From Corynebacterium sp. (lineage in GTDB: Bacteria > Actinomycetota > Actinomycetes > Mycobacteriales > Mycobacteriaceae): a stretch of 64,000 nucleotides of DNA. The notes under the pieces are model-generated. The model was not told where the DNA came from and did no database searches. It saw only the letters and a list, made by a program, of their open reading frames with translations. This document shows positions 1 to 8,657 of the stretch, piece by piece. The stretch spans positions 1-64,000 of the forward strand of contig NZ_JASLIP010000045.1 in NCBI RefSeq assembly GCF_030152825.1. Reading direction: 5' to 3'. The position numbers were made by a program, and so were the translations under genes. Position 1 is the stretch's first letter; each line of letters begins with the position of its first letter.

Positions 1-38
1 CAGCCACGCTCAAGGGACGGAAGGTGACCTGTTCGTGA
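1..38 (+). CDS. 3' end of an upstream gene (partial, unidentified)
   Basis: The reading frame that stops with TGA at 36-38 is open back to the window edge and encodes only 11 visible residues (ATLKGRKVTCS). The stop overlaps the GTG start of the next gene (GTG at 35-37, TGA at 36-38), the tight overlap seen repeatedly in this window. In related Corynebacteriales the phospholipid/PIM genes (pgsA, acyltransferase, pimA) lie on this side, so it may belong to that cluster, but nothing in 11 residues identifies it. Confidence 0.4.
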   Translation, partial: ATLKGRKVTCS

Positions 39-514
39 TCGCGATACCGACCTGGCTCGTTGTACTAATCGCCGTATTGGCTGTTTTGGCGGTGCTCGGC
101 CTGTGGGCCTATTTCACCGCCGCTCGCCTCAACCGCCTGCACATCCGCACTGATAGCGCCCGACTCACTCTGGAGGGCGCGCTGCATGCTCGCGCGATGT
201 TGATAGCCACGCTGCGGCCAGATTTGAAGAAGCAGGCGGATCGGGTGTCCCGGGTGCCCCTGCAGGCGACCGATATGGGGGCGCACTCGGAGGCGGAAAA
301 CAGCCTGTTAGCGGCACTGGATGCCACCGTTATTGAGCACCCGGCGTTCATCGCCGCCTCCACGCGCGTTGACCTGGCCTCCCGCTTCTATAACGACGCC
401 GTGTGCGACACCCGCCAGCTTCGTTCTCGGGCAAGCATTCGGGCCTTTAAGCTGGCCGGTTTCGCACCTCTGCCCGAGTATTACGAGGCCGCCACGACCG
501 ATCACGTGGCGTGA
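35..514 (+). CDS. LemA-like membrane-anchored protein
   Basis: This is a 159-aa protein of unknown function. An N-terminal hydrophobic segment at about residues 5-27 should anchor it in the membrane. It is followed by an alpha-helical region with alternating charged and hydrophobic residues. The C-terminal part (ASRFYNDAVCDTRQLRS, later FKLAGFAPLPEYYE) resembles the LemA family signature, in which a RYYNDAV-like helix precedes an F-x-P-x-x-Y/F end. GTG at 35 overlaps the preceding stop, and GGACGGAAGG at 15-24 is a plausible ribosome-binding site. A gene for a small membrane protein in this position upstream of pdxS is common in the order. The LemA relationship is a motif-level inference. Confidence 0.6.
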   Translation: MIAIPTWLVVLIAVLAVLAVLGLWAYFTAARLNRLHIRTDSARLTLEGALHARAMLIATLRPDLKKQADRVSRVPLQATDMGAHSEAENSLLAALDATVIEHPAFIAASTRVDLASRFYNDAVCDTRQLRSRASIRAFKLAGFAPLPEYYEAATTDHVA

Positions 515-524
515 ACCTAGCCCT

Positions 525-565
525 GTTAGACGGGTCAGAACTAGACAGGTTAGACTAGTGGCCTA
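525..565 (+). promoter_or_regulatory. Clustered (T/C)TAGAC repeats and possible PdxR site upstream of pdxS
   Basis: Three copies of a YTAGAC hexamer occur within 30 bases (TTAGAC at 526-531, CTAGAC at 541-546, TTAGAC at 550-555). The last can also serve as a TAGACT -10 box at 551-556. It runs into CTAGTGGCCTA at 555-565, which resembles the recalled PdxR consensus AAAGTGGW(T)CTA of C. glutamicum pdxST with several mismatches. Regulation by PdxR is inference; the repeats themselves are visible. The remaining 130 bases to the pdxS start hold no gene. Confidence 0.35.
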
Positions 566-695
566 AAACACCAACGAGCTGGAACGTGTTGGCGGCCTCA
601 AAATCGCGCTCCCGAGGGACCACCGCGAGGTGAATCCGAGGGCTGAGGCGAGTAGGAGTTAACACGCCCAGCCACGAAGAGACGGGAATAACTAC

Positions 696-1616
696 GTGAG
701 CAAGGCATCCAAGACCGCTGCGGCGGACGCGTCCATCACCACCGGTTCCGCGCGCGTTAAGCGCGGTTTTGCCGACAAGCTGAAGGGCGGCGTCATCATG
801 GACGTCGTCACCCCAGAGCAGGCCAAGATCGCCGAGGACGCAGGAGCCTCCGCTGTCATGGCACTGGAGCGCGTTCCGGCTGATATCCGCGCACAGGGTG
901 GCGTGTCCCGCATGTCCGACCCGGACATGATCGCAGGCATCATCGACGCCGTCGAGATCCCGGTCATGGCCAAGGCTCGTATCGGCCACTTCGTCGAGGC
1001 AGAGGTGCTCGAAGCTCTCGGCGTGGACTTCATCGACGAGTCCGAGGTACTGAGCCCGGCCGACTACAAAAACCACATCGACAAGTTCGACTTCGAGACC
1101 CCATTCGTGTGTGGCGCCACCAACCTGGGCGAGGCCCTGCGCCGTATCAACGAAGGCGCAGCCATGATCCGCTCCAAGGGTGAGGCCGGCACCGGCGATG
1201 TGTCCAACGCTGTGACCCACATGCGCACCATCCGCGCCGAGATCAACCGCCTGAGCAACATGGCCGAGGATGAGCTCTACGTCGCCGCCAAGGAACTGGC
1301 CGCACCGTACGAGCTCGTCGTTGAGGTTGCGCGCAACGGCAAGCTCCCAGTCACCCTGTTCACCGCCGGTGGCATCGCCACCCCCGCTGACGCCGCGATG
1401 ATGATGCACCTCGGTGCTGAGGGCGTGTTCGTCGGCTCGGGTATCTTCAAGTCCGGTAACCCGGCTCAGCGTGCCGCAGCCATCGTTAAGGCAACGCAGA
1501 ACTACCAGGACCCGAAGGTGATCGCGGACGTTTCCCGTGGCCTGGGTGAGGCCATGGTCGGCATCAACGTCGACGAGCTGCCGGTGTCCCACCGCCTCGC
1601 AGAGCGCGGCTGGTAA
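696..1616 (+). CDS. pdxS: Pyridoxal 5'-phosphate synthase subunit PdxS
   Basis: PdxS is the (beta/alpha)8 synthase subunit that makes pyridoxal 5'-phosphate from ribose 5-phosphate, glyceraldehyde 3-phosphate and ammonia in the cytoplasm. The 306-aa product matches the family end to end. The ribose-binding lysine is K93 in VMAKARIGH, the second active-site lysine is K161 in RSKGEAGTG, and the phosphate-binding [10 protein letters not shown] and VGSGIF loops are present, as is the conserved ERGW terminus. GTG at 696 follows a weak GACGGGA site. Ammonia normally comes from the glutaminase PdxT, whose gene often sits one or two genes downstream; it is not here, so PdxT must be encoded elsewhere or ammonia used directly. 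Confidence 0.97.
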   Translation: MSKASKTAAADASITTGSARVKRGFADKLKGGVIMDVVTPEQAKIAEDAGASAVMALERVPADIRAQGGVSRMSDPDMIAGIIDAVEIPVMAKARIGHFVEAEVLEALGVDFIDESEVLSPADYKNHIDKFDFETPFVCGATNLGEALRRINEGAAMIRSKGEAGTGDVSNAVTHMRTIRAEINRLSNMAEDELYVAAKELAAPYELVVEVARNGKLPVTLFTAGGIATPADAAMMMHLGAEGVFVGSGIFKSGNPAQRAAAIVKATQNYQDPKVIADVSRGLGEAMVGINVDELPVSHRLAERGW

Positions 1617-1622
1617 TTCCCC

Positions 1623-2507
1623 ATGGTCTCCTCCTCGTTTGCCGACCACCCCCGCATCCTCGACGTTCTCGATCTTGAGAAGATCGACGGGGATATCTTC
1701 CGGGGACGCGTGATTCCCTCGAGCCTGAGCCGAACGTTCGGCGGGCAGGTGGCGGCCCAATGCCTCGTCGCTGCGACCCGCACCGTGGGCGCGGAGTACC
1801 AGGTGCATTCCCTGCACGGGTATTTTGTTGCCCCCGGGCGATCCGAAGAGCCCACGCTGTACATTGTGGAGCGCATCCGCGACGGTAGGTCATTCTGCTC
1901 CCGGCAGGTGAAGGCGGTTCAACACGGCAAGCCGATCTTCATCATGCAGGCCAGCTTCCACGTCCGCACTGATGAGGGGCCGGAACACTCCGACGAGATG
2001 CGCCGGGTGGTGCCGCCAGAGGACGTCGTGGTCAACCGCGAGGAGCTGCCGCCGGTGCGCAAGGCGCTGTTTGATGAGTGGCGCGAGTGGGATCTGCGGG
2101 TGGTGCCGGATGGGGACTTCGAGCCGAATAAGTATGCGGCCTCCCAGCAGGTCGTCTGGTTCAAGTCGAAGGCCAGACTCCCGGATGACGAGACCTTCCA
2201 CGTCTGCACGCTGGCATATATGTCTGACATGACGCTGCTGTCCTCCGCCCTTGTTCCGCACCGCGGCGAGCAGTACCAGGAGGCTTCCCTCGACCACGCG
2301 ATGTGGTTCCTGCGACCGTTCCGCGCCGATGAATGGCTCCTTTACGACCAGGTCAGTCCGTCGGCGCACGCGGGGCGTGCCATTACCCACGGCCGCATCT
2401 TCAACCAGGCCGGGGAATTGGTCGCCGTCGTGACCCAGGAGGGGCTGACCCGAAGGATCGTGGGCGACCGCCTGGCTGTCCCACTCAAGGGCTTCGAAGG
2501 GAAGTAA
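1623..2507 (+). CDS. tesB: Acyl-CoA thioesterase II
   Basis: This 294-aa protein is a TesB-type double-hotdog thioesterase that hydrolyses acyl-CoA to free acid and CoA. The N-terminal hotdog carries SRTFGGQVAAQ and the C-terminal one SLDHAMWFLRPFRADEWLLYDQ. The family catalytic triad is visible as D202 (YMSDMTLL), S222 in the Thr/Ser position before LDH, and Q272 (VTQEGL). The start lies 6 bases after the pdxS stop, so the two genes are likely co-transcribed. The same pair stands next to pdxS in mycobacteria, although a functional link to B6 synthesis is unknown. A strong terminator follows. Confidence 0.93.
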   Translation: MVSSSFADHPRILDVLDLEKIDGDIFRGRVIPSSLSRTFGGQVAAQCLVAATRTVGAEYQVHSLHGYFVAPGRSEEPTLYIVERIRDGRSFCSRQVKAVQHGKPIFIMQASFHVRTDEGPEHSDEMRRVVPPEDVVVNREELPPVRKALFDEWREWDLRVVPDGDFEPNKYAASQQVVWFKSKARLPDDETFHVCTLAYMSDMTLLSSALVPHRGEQYQEASLDHAMWFLRPFRADEWLLYDQVSPSAHAGRAITHGRIFNQAGELVAVVTQEGLTRRIVGDRLAVPLKGFEGK

Positions 2508-2561
2508 CACTCGCCCCCGCACCCTTACCACGCGGGGGTTGCAGCCTCGATGCAGTATCAG

Positions 2562-2592
2562 AACCGCCGTGCCGAAAAGCACGGCGGTTTTT
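2562..2592 (+). terminator. Intrinsic terminator after tesB
   Basis: A perfect 11-bp stem (AACCGCCGTGC at 2562-2572 with GCACGGCGGTT at 2579-2589) with a 6-nt loop runs into five T residues. It closes the pdxS-tesB unit. The following ~180 bases to yebC hold no gene, only a small hairpin at 2723-2739 (AAACTGC/GCAGTTT). Confidence 0.9.
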
Positions 2593-2771
2593 GCGTCCAA
2601 GAAACGCACCTTCCCGAACAACTACCCACGACGAGAAGCGCGTTAAGGCCTTCTTGGGACGCGCGGACCAGTGGTTCTAAAGAAAACCCGCCGGAGGCGC
2701 GTAGTAAGCTGGTAGGCGCGAAAAACTGCATCGCAGTTTGAAGGAATTATTCGGCTAGTAGGAAGAGGACG

Positions 2772-3527
2772 ATGGCAGGCCATTCAAAGTGGGAGACCAC
2801 GAAGCGTAAGAAGGCAGCAATCGACGCCAAGCGTGGCAAGGAATTCGCCCGCCTGGTGAAGAATATCGAGGTTGCGGCGCGCATGGGTGGCGGCGACCCG
2901 GACGCCAACCCGACGCTCCAGGACGCCATCACCAAGGCCAAGAAGTCCTCCGTCCCCAACGACAACATCGAGCGGGCCCGCAAGCGTGGCTCCGGCGAGG
3001 AAGCTGGTGGCTCCGACTGGGAGACCATCATGTACGAGGGCTACGGCCCGGGCGGCGTTGCGATGCTCATCGAGTGTCTGACCGATAACCGCAACCGCGC
3101 TGCCACCGACGTCCGCACTGCGATGACGAAGAACGGCGGCAACATGGCGGATGCCGGCTCCGTGTCCTACCAGTTTGAGCGCAAGGGTCAGGCGCTTCTC
3201 GATAAGGGGGAGCTGACCGAGGACGACCTGCTGTTGGCTGTCCTCGACGCCGGCGCCGAAGAGGTCAAGGACCACGGCGAGCAGTTCGAGGTGCTCTGCG
3301 ATATTTCGGACCTCATGGCCGTCCGCGAGGCGCTGAAGGAAGCGGAGATCGAGTACGACTCCGTCGAGCAGGTCTATCGCTCCAATCTGGAGGTCCCGGC
3401 GGACGCGGAGTTGGCCCGCAAGGTCGCTAACCTCATCGATGCTCTCGACGACGTCGACGATGTCCAGGAGATCTACACCAACATGTCCGTCTCCGACGAG
3501 GTTGCGGCCGAACTCGCCGAGGACTAA
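2772..3527 (+). CDS. yebC: YebC/PmpR-family regulatory protein
   Basis: The 251-aa cytoplasmic protein belongs to the YebC/TACO1 family (usual length 240-250), described as a transcription regulator in some bacteria and a translation factor for proline-rich or stalling stretches in others. Diagnostic features are the start [25 protein letters not shown], the [12 protein letters not shown] segment, [19 protein letters not shown] and the acidic C-terminal domain. The ATG follows AGGAAGAGGACG. It heads the region leading to ruvCAB, the standard actinobacterial and proteobacterial neighbourhood. Which role applies here cannot be told from sequence. Confidence 0.95.
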   Translation: MAGHSKWETTKRKKAAIDAKRGKEFARLVKNIEVAARMGGGDPDANPTLQDAITKAKKSSVPNDNIERARKRGSGEEAGGSDWETIMYEGYGPGGVAMLIECLTDNRNRAATDVRTAMTKNGGNMADAGSVSYQFERKGQALLDKGELTEDDLLLAVLDAGAEEVKDHGEQFEVLCDISDLMAVREALKEAEIEYDSVEQVYRSNLEVPADAELARKVANLIDALDDVDDVQEIYTNMSVSDEVAAELAED

Positions 3528-3636
3528 TCGGCCTACCTACGGGGCGGTACGTGCCTGGCCCGCCCAAGGGGCTGGGGTGGCTGCCCGGCCGCATGACGGG
3601 TTGCTCCGAGCTGACGTCGATTTCGATCATGTGTGC

Positions 3637-3642
3637 TATATT
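3637..3642 (+). promoter_or_regulatory. -10 box of the ruvC promoter (TATATT)
   Basis: TATATT lies 110 bases after yebC in an otherwise gene-free stretch. Initiation would be expected near 3649, only a few bases before an in-frame ATG at 3654, which bears on which ruvC start is used. No convincing -35 box is seen. Confidence 0.45.
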
Positions 3643-3779
3643 CGGTATTTATCATGAGTGCGAGGTCTAATGCAGTGCCGGATGGGGCCCCCGGAGAGTC
3701 GGATCAGGAGGCCCTCGGCCGCGCCTCCCGGTCGGCGGGAGGGTGGGGTTCGCCCACTGGATTTCGGCGGACCGAATCG

Positions 3780-4283
3780 ATGGTGGGCAAACGCGTCATG
3801 GGAATCGACCCTGGTCTGACCCGCTGTGGGCTTTCCGTCGTACAAGCCGGCAAAGGCCGCGCAGTGTTCCCCGTCGCCGTCGGAGTGGTTCGCACCGAGT
3901 CCCATGTCCCGCTGGAGCAGCGACTCCAGCGGCTATACCGCGCCGTGAGCGAGTGGATCGCTGACTACTCTCCGGATGTGGTCGCGATCGAGCGGGTTTT
4001 CGAACGCTCAAACGTCTCGACAGTCATGAATACGGCTCATGCCTCCGGGGTGCTGATGCTCGCCGCGGCGGAGCACGGATTGGCCGTGGAGAGCTACACG
4101 CCCAGTGAGGTGAAGAAGTCGATCAGCGGCAACGGCCGGGCCGATAAGGCTCAGATGACCAAGATGATCACCCGCATTCTGGGGCTCTCAGAGGCCCCCA
4201 AGCCCGCGGATGCCGCCGATGCGCTCGCGCTGGCGGTCTGCCACTGCTGGCGGGGACCGATGAATCAATTCCTGCGCGCCTGA
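3780..4283 (+). CDS. ruvC: Crossover junction endodeoxyribonuclease RuvC
   Basis: RuvC cleaves Holliday junctions to complete homologous recombination. The RNase H-like fold is clear: catalytic D10 (GIDPGLT), E71 (IERVF), and the C-terminal pair D144 and D147 ([15 protein letters not shown]), all conserved. I start it at ATG 3780 because the family begins just before RVMGIDPG; this gives 168 aa. The same frame is open upstream to ATG 3654, adding 42 Ser/Gly/Arg-rich residues, and a TATATT box lies just before that ATG, so a longer 210-aa form is possible. ruvA follows after 45 bases, ruvB after that: the usual resolvasome order. Confidence 0.93.
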   Translation: MVGKRVMGIDPGLTRCGLSVVQAGKGRAVFPVAVGVVRTESHVPLEQRLQRLYRAVSEWIADYSPDVVAIERVFERSNVSTVMNTAHASGVLMLAAAEHGLAVESYTPSEVKKSISGNGRADKAQMTKMITRILGLSEAPKPADAADALALAVCHCWRGPMNQFLRA

Positions 4284-4328
4284 GGCGCCTGGGATAGAAA
4301 AACACAACAGAAGGATGATGAGTTCGAC

Positions 4329-4949
4329 ATGATTTCCTCGCTGCGCGGCGACGTGATCGATAAGGGCCTGGATTATGTAGTGATCGAATGCGCCGGGGTG
4401 GGGTACCGCTGCCTCGCCACAGGCGATACCCTCGCCACGTTGCGTCGCGGCGAGCAGGCCTTCGTCCTCACCAGCCTCGTGGTCCGGGACGACGCGCACA
4501 CGCTCTATGCTTTCTCGACTCCCGAACAGCGCGAAACTTTCGGAATCCTGCAGAAGGTCTCCGGCGTAGGCGCCCGCCTCGCCATGGGAGTGATGAGCGT
4601 GCTGCAGCCCGTGGACATCGCTCGGGCTGTCGAGGAGGGGGATACCAAGACCCTGCAGCAGGCTCCTGGGGTGGGCAAGCGGCTGGCCGAACGCATGGCC
4701 GTGGATCTCAAGGGCAAGTTTCCGGCTCCGGAAGCTACGAGCGACCAGGCAACCATTGGAGATATCGCAGCGAACGGCACCGACACGGCGTTGCAGCCGC
4801 AGGTCGTGGAGGCGCTCGTCGGCCTCGGCTTCACTGAATCCAAGGCTGCTACGGCTGTGAAGAATATTCTTGAGGAGCAGGACGGAACCGCCGACCCTTC
4901 GGCAGTGCTGCGTGAGGCCCTGCAGCGGCTGAGTGGTCAAAAGCGTTAA
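4329..4949 (+). CDS. ruvA: Holliday junction branch migration protein RuvA
   Basis: RuvA (206 aa, family about 200) forms the tetramer that binds Holliday junctions and loads the RuvB motors. The N-terminal OB domain (MISSLRGDVIDKGLDYVVIECAGVGY) is followed by two helix-hairpin-helix elements (LQKVSGVGARLAMGVMS and QQAPGVGKRLAERMAVDLKGK). After an acidic linker comes the small C-terminal domain that contacts RuvB (QVVEALVGLGFTESKA). AGAAGGATGATGAG precedes the ATG. It sits between ruvC and ruvB with short gaps, so an operon is likely. Confidence 0.97.
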   Translation: MISSLRGDVIDKGLDYVVIECAGVGYRCLATGDTLATLRRGEQAFVLTSLVVRDDAHTLYAFSTPEQRETFGILQKVSGVGARLAMGVMSVLQPVDIARAVEEGDTKTLQQAPGVGKRLAERMAVDLKGKFPAPEATSDQATIGDIAANGTDTALQPQVVEALVGLGFTESKAATAVKNILEEQDGTADPSAVLREALQRLSGQKR

Positions 4950-5014
4950 TCGCGCGAGGGCCACACAGCACCTAGGATTCACAGCAGCAGACCACGCAGG
5001 CAAAGGACGCACCA

Positions 5015-6118
5015 ATGTCAGACATCGAACGCACCGAATTCGAATTGCCGGGTTCGTCGCTGCCTACCCCACGCCCTGAGCCCGGCAATCAGCCCGCGGG
5101 GCAAGCGCCGAACAGCGAGCTCTCCGGTGCACAGATCCCCGGAGATACCGAGTTCGATAGCTCGCTGCGCCCGAAGAGCCTGAAGGAGTTCATCGGCCAG
5201 CCCAAGGTGCGCCAGCAGCTTGAGCTCGTGCTTGGCGGGGCCCGCAGCCGTGGTGTTGCGCCCGATCACGTGCTGCTTGCGGGCCCGCCAGGGCTAGGTA
5301 AGACGACGATGGCGATGATCATCGCCCAGGAGCTCGGTTCCTCTCTGCGCATGACCTCGGGCCCTGCTCTCGAGCGGGCAGGGGATCTGGCTGCCATGTT
5401 GTCGAACCTCATGGAGGGCGACGTGCTCTTCATCGACGAGATCCACCGCATGGCGCGCCCCGCCGAAGAGATGCTCTACATGGCGATGGAAGACTTCCGC
5501 ATCGACGTCATCGTCGGTAAAGGGCCGGGAGCAACGTCGATCCCCATCGAGATTGCCCCATTCACCCTTGTTGGCGCGACGACCCGGGCTGGCATGCTCA
5601 CGGGTCCGCTCCGTGACCGCTTCGGTTTCACCGCTCAGATGGAGTTCTACGACACCCCCGAGCTCACCCGGGTGGTCACCCGCGCCGCCGGGATCCTCGG
5701 AGTAGAAATCGATAACGACGCTGCTACCGAGATCGCCTCCCGCTCGCGGGGCACGCCGCGTATCGCCAACCGGCTGCTCCGCCGCGTGCGAGATTATGCC
5801 GACGTGCAGGCCGACGGCCAGATCACCGTGGACATCGCCCGGCAGGCGCTCGTGGTCTTCGACGTCGACGAGATGGGGCTCGACCGTCTCGACAACGGGG
5901 TGTTGGATGCGCTGGTGCGTGGCCACGGCGGCGGACCGGTGGGAGTGAACACCCTTGCGCTGGCGGTTGGGGAGGAGCCCTCGACAGTCGAGGAGGTCTG
6001 CGAACCATTCCTCGTGCGCGCAGGCATGGTGGCCCGCACGCCGCGGGGGAGGGTTGCTACCGCGGCAGCATGGCGCCACGTCGGTTTGGAACCACCGGAG
6101 AAGGCACCTGGCATGTAG
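5015..6118 (+). CDS. ruvB: Holliday junction ATP-dependent helicase RuvB
   Basis: RuvB is the AAA+ hexamer that drives branch migration with RuvA. The 367-aa product has a hydrophilic N-terminal extension of about 45 residues before the conserved [12 protein letters not shown]. Walker A is GPPGLGKTT (K96), Walker [10 protein letters not shown] (D141/E142), and sensor 1 lies near [10 protein letters not shown]. The winged-helix C-terminal domain contains [14 protein letters not shown] and a [10 protein letters not shown] stretch. It lies 65 bases after ruvA. The family usually has a shorter N-terminus (about 335-350 aa). Confidence 0.97.
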   Translation: MSDIERTEFELPGSSLPTPRPEPGNQPAGQAPNSELSGAQIPGDTEFDSSLRPKSLKEFIGQPKVRQQLELVLGGARSRGVAPDHVLLAGPPGLGKTTMAMIIAQELGSSLRMTSGPALERAGDLAAMLSNLMEGDVLFIDEIHRMARPAEEMLYMAMEDFRIDVIVGKGPGATSIPIEIAPFTLVGATTRAGMLTGPLRDRFGFTAQMEFYDTPELTRVVTRAAGILGVEIDNDAATEIASRSRGTPRIANRLLRRVRDYADVQADGQITVDIARQALVVFDVDEMGLDRLDNGVLDALVRGHGGGPVGVNTLALAVGEEPSTVEEVCEPFLVRAGMVARTPRGRVATAAAWRHVGLEPPEKAPGM

Positions 6119-6255
6119 CGCCGCTTGGGGAGCAGCGCCGACGGTCCCGCGCCTGGCGCGACGCCTAGAGCGTCGAGGGCCCGGGCGTCGAGTACCCGAG
6201 GTAGGAACGGTGGCGGCTACGTGCAAAAACCTAAGAATGTGAGACACTGAAAACT

Positions 6256-6648
6256 ATGAATTCTTTGATACTCATCCTGATCGTTGTCGTGTTCATCGCC
6301 TTGCCGCTGCTGCAGATCCGCAAGCAGAACCAGCGCATGAAGCAGATCCGCGAATTCCAGGATTCCCTCCAGCCGGGCATGGTCGTCCAGATGACCTCGG
6401 GCATCCAGGGGCGTGTGGCGCACGTGGGTGATACCTCCATTGACCTGGAGATCAGCCCTGCGGTGGTGACTACCTGGGACCGCGCCGCCGTCCTGCAGGC
6501 CGTGACCTCCGTGGAGCCCGGCTCGCAGCAGGAAGAGCAGCTGAGCAACCGCCCGAATGACCAGGTCGAGACGGTGGACGGTGACGTCCAGAACACGGAT
6601 TTCGACGTCGACGGTGGTACCAACACCGGCGGCGAGTCCCGCAACTAG
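6256..6648 (+). CDS. yajC: Preprotein translocase subunit YajC
   Basis: YajC is the small accessory membrane subunit of the SecDF-YajC complex. The 130-aa protein has one N-terminal transmembrane helix (about residues 3-19). After it comes the family core RKQNQRMKQIREFQDSLQPGMVVQMTSGIQGRVAHVGD. The last 45 residues are acidic and low-complexity, longer than in many homologues. A TAAGAAT box at 6232-6238 lies 18 bases before the ATG. The gap to secD is 167 bases and contains paired hairpins and a likely secD promoter, so secDF may be expressed separately from yajC. Confidence 0.93.
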   Translation: MNSLILILIVVVFIALPLLQIRKQNQRMKQIREFQDSLQPGMVVQMTSGIQGRVAHVGDTSIDLEISPAVVTTWDRAAVLQAVTSVEPGSQQEEQLSNRPNDQVETVDGDVQNTDFDVDGGTNTGGESRN

Positions 6649-6699
6649 GCGTCGGTGCGCGACCCGCTGAACGCGCACGCAGACCCCGCGCGGACTTGG

Positions 6700-6750
6700 A
6701 CATCTGGTGACCGGAGACAGGAACCCGGGTGCCAGATGTTTTGTGTCTCC
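6700..6750 (+). other. Two interlocking stems (pseudoknot topology) between yajC and secD
   Basis: Stem A pairs ACATCTGG (6700-6707) with CCAGATGT (6732-6739). Stem B pairs GGAGACA (6713-6719), inside the loop of A, with TGTCTCC (6744-6750), downstream of A. Both are perfect complements. They form an H-type pseudoknot or two mutually exclusive hairpins. Stem A is followed by TTTTGTGT and may act as the yajC terminator; the element also overlaps the -35 region of the secD promoter. Confidence 0.5.
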
Positions 6751-6759
6751 AGCAGGCAC

Positions 6760-6765
6760 TAAGAT
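6760..6765 (+). promoter_or_regulatory. -10 box of a secD promoter (TAAGAT)
   Basis: TAAGAT followed by ATTTT lies 51 bases before the secD GTG, giving an expected leader of about 44 nt with CAGGAG at 6802-6807 as ribosome-binding site. TAnnnT is the corynebacterial sigma-A -10 form. No strong -35 box is evident. Confidence 0.5.
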
Positions 6766-6815
6766 ATTTTCCCAGCTTTTCATTTAATCCCGATTAACAG
6801 CTCAGGAGCCCAACT

Positions 6816-8657
6816 GTGGCCACAGCGCGAACTCGGCAGCAGAAACCCACGCAAAAGAAGTGGTTGAAGCGCTCGCTGCTCGTCTTCATCGTTATTTTCC
6901 TCGCCGTTTACGGACTCATTTTCACCACCGGCGATAAGTCCGCTACGCCAAAACTCGGCATCGAACTTCAGGGCGGAACGCGAGTAACTCTCGCCCCGCA
7001 GGGCGAACGCCCGACCTCCGACCAGCTGCAGCAGGCACGCCGCATCCTGGAATCCCGCGTCAACGGCATGGGAGTTTCCGGCGCCGAGGTCGTCACCGAC
7101 GGCGATAACCTCGTGATCACCGTCCCGGGTGAGGACGCCAGCGAGGCCCGTGCCCTGGGGCAGACCTCCCAGCTGCTGTTCCGCCCGAACTCCCAGCCAC
7201 AGCCGACGACCCCGAAGTTCGCAGAGGTCTACAAGGGCATGGCCAACCGGTGGGTTGAGGCGGGCATCGTAGAGAAGAAGGCCACCCAGGAGAAGATGAA
7301 CGATCTCCTCAAGGCCATGAAGGAGCAGAATGCTCCGGGGCTCCCGGACAAGCTAACGGTGACGGCCAAGGAGCCACCGGAGCCGAAGAACTCCGTCGAG
7401 GAGCAGAAGCGCCGTGACAAGCAGGTTCAGATCCTGCTGAAGGACCGCCAGTCCGAGGACCCGGATACGCAATCCGCAGCAGCGGGGCTGCTCGACTGCT
7501 CTGGACCTGATCCGCTCTCTGGTGCCGACGATCCTGCCAAGCCGCTGGTGACCTGTTCGCCGCAGGGGCCGATGGTGCTGGGGCCTGCCCCGGTGCTGAT
7601 CGGTGATGAGAACAAGGACAAGCCCCGCCGCTTGACCGGTGACATGATCGATACGAATTCCACCATCACCGGTGGTTTCGACGCCCAGTCCGCACAGATG
7701 GCTATCACGTTCCGTTTCAAGACTGGCAAGGATACCCCGGGTGGCGAGACCTGGTACAAGCTCGGCCAGGACATGATGAATCAGCAGGTCGCCATCACCC
7801 TGGACTCCCAGGTCATTTCCGCCCCGCAGATTCAGGGCGCAACCCCGCCAGGCGAGGTTTCCCAGATCACGGGCGAGTTCACTGAGAAGGAAGCGCAGGA
7901 CCTCGCCAACAACCTGCGCTACGGTGCGCTGCCGCTGAGCTTCGTCGGCGAGAACGGCGAGCCGGGTGGCACCGCGACGACGATCTCGCCAACCATGGGT
8001 GAGGCTTCCCTGCGCGCTGGCTTGATCGCCGGGCTCGTGGGGCTCGTGCTCGCCTCCCTGTACGCACTTTGGTACTACCGCGGACTCGGCCTGATCGCCA
8101 TCTTCTCGCTGGTGACCAGCGTGGCGACGGTCTTCGGTCTCCTCGTTCTGCTGGGTCGTTGGATCGGTTACAGCCTGGACCTGGCCGGCATTGCTGGTCT
8201 GATCATCGGTATCGGCACCACCGCTGACTCCTTCGTGGTCTACTTCGAGCGCATCAAGGACGAGATCCTCGGTGGTTCGACCTTCCGTTCCGCCGTGCCT
8301 CGCGCGTGGGATCGGGCTCGCGGGACGATCGTCACCGGTAATTTCGTGTCCCTCATTGCAGCGGTGATCCTTTACTTCCTCGCCATCGGCGACGTCAAGG
8401 GCTTCGCGTTCACATTGGGGCTCACCACCGTCGTCGACGTCTTGGTCGCCTTCCTGCTGACCGCGCCTCTGACCATCATGTTGTCCCGCAGGCCTTTCAT
8501 CGCCAACCGCAAGTTCAACGGTCTGGGCCCGGCATTTCGCCTTGCGGAGTCCCGTGGCTACTCGCCGACCCGACCACAGTTTGCTGCCGCCACGGCGGAC
8601 GTTAAAACGACGAGAGGCTCCACAGAGAGCAGCTCGACCGAGGAGGAGACCCGATGA
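6816..8657 (+). CDS. secD: Protein translocase subunit SecD
   Basis: SecD, with SecF, uses the proton gradient to pull exported proteins off SecYEG. The 613-aa protein has a first membrane helix at about residues 21-40, then a large extracytoplasmic region. That region contains the conserved LGIELQGGTRVTL, a lysine-rich insert around residues 130-215, and the P1 head. Five membrane helices follow at about residues 395-560, including AGIAGLIIGIGTTADSFVVYFERIKDE. The tail is hydrophilic. Start GTG 6816 has CAGGAG upstream. Its TGA overlaps the secF ATG by 4 bases (ATGA), predicting coupled translation. Confidence 0.96.
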   Translation: MATARTRQQKPTQKKWLKRSLLVFIVIFLAVYGLIFTTGDKSATPKLGIELQGGTRVTLAPQGERPTSDQLQQARRILESRVNGMGVSGAEVVTDGDNLVITVPGEDASEARALGQTSQLLFRPNSQPQPTTPKFAEVYKGMANRWVEAGIVEKKATQEKMNDLLKAMKEQNAPGLPDKLTVTAKEPPEPKNSVEEQKRRDKQVQILLKDRQSEDPDTQSAAAGLLDCSGPDPLSGADDPAKPLVTCSPQGPMVLGPAPVLIGDENKDKPRRLTGDMIDTNSTITGGFDAQSAQMAITFRFKTGKDTPGGETWYKLGQDMMNQQVAITLDSQVISAPQIQGATPPGEVSQITGEFTEKEAQDLANNLRYGALPLSFVGENGEPGGTATTISPTMGEASLRAGLIAGLVGLVLASLYALWYYRGLGLIAIFSLVTSVATVFGLLVLLGRWIGYSLDLAGIAGLIIGIGTTADSFVVYFERIKDEILGGSTFRSAVPRAWDRARGTIVTGNFVSLIAAVILYFLAIGDVKGFAFTLGLTTVVDVLVAFLLTAPLTIMLSRRPFIANRKFNGLGPAFRLAESRGYSPTRPQFAAATADVKTTRGSTESSSTEEETR

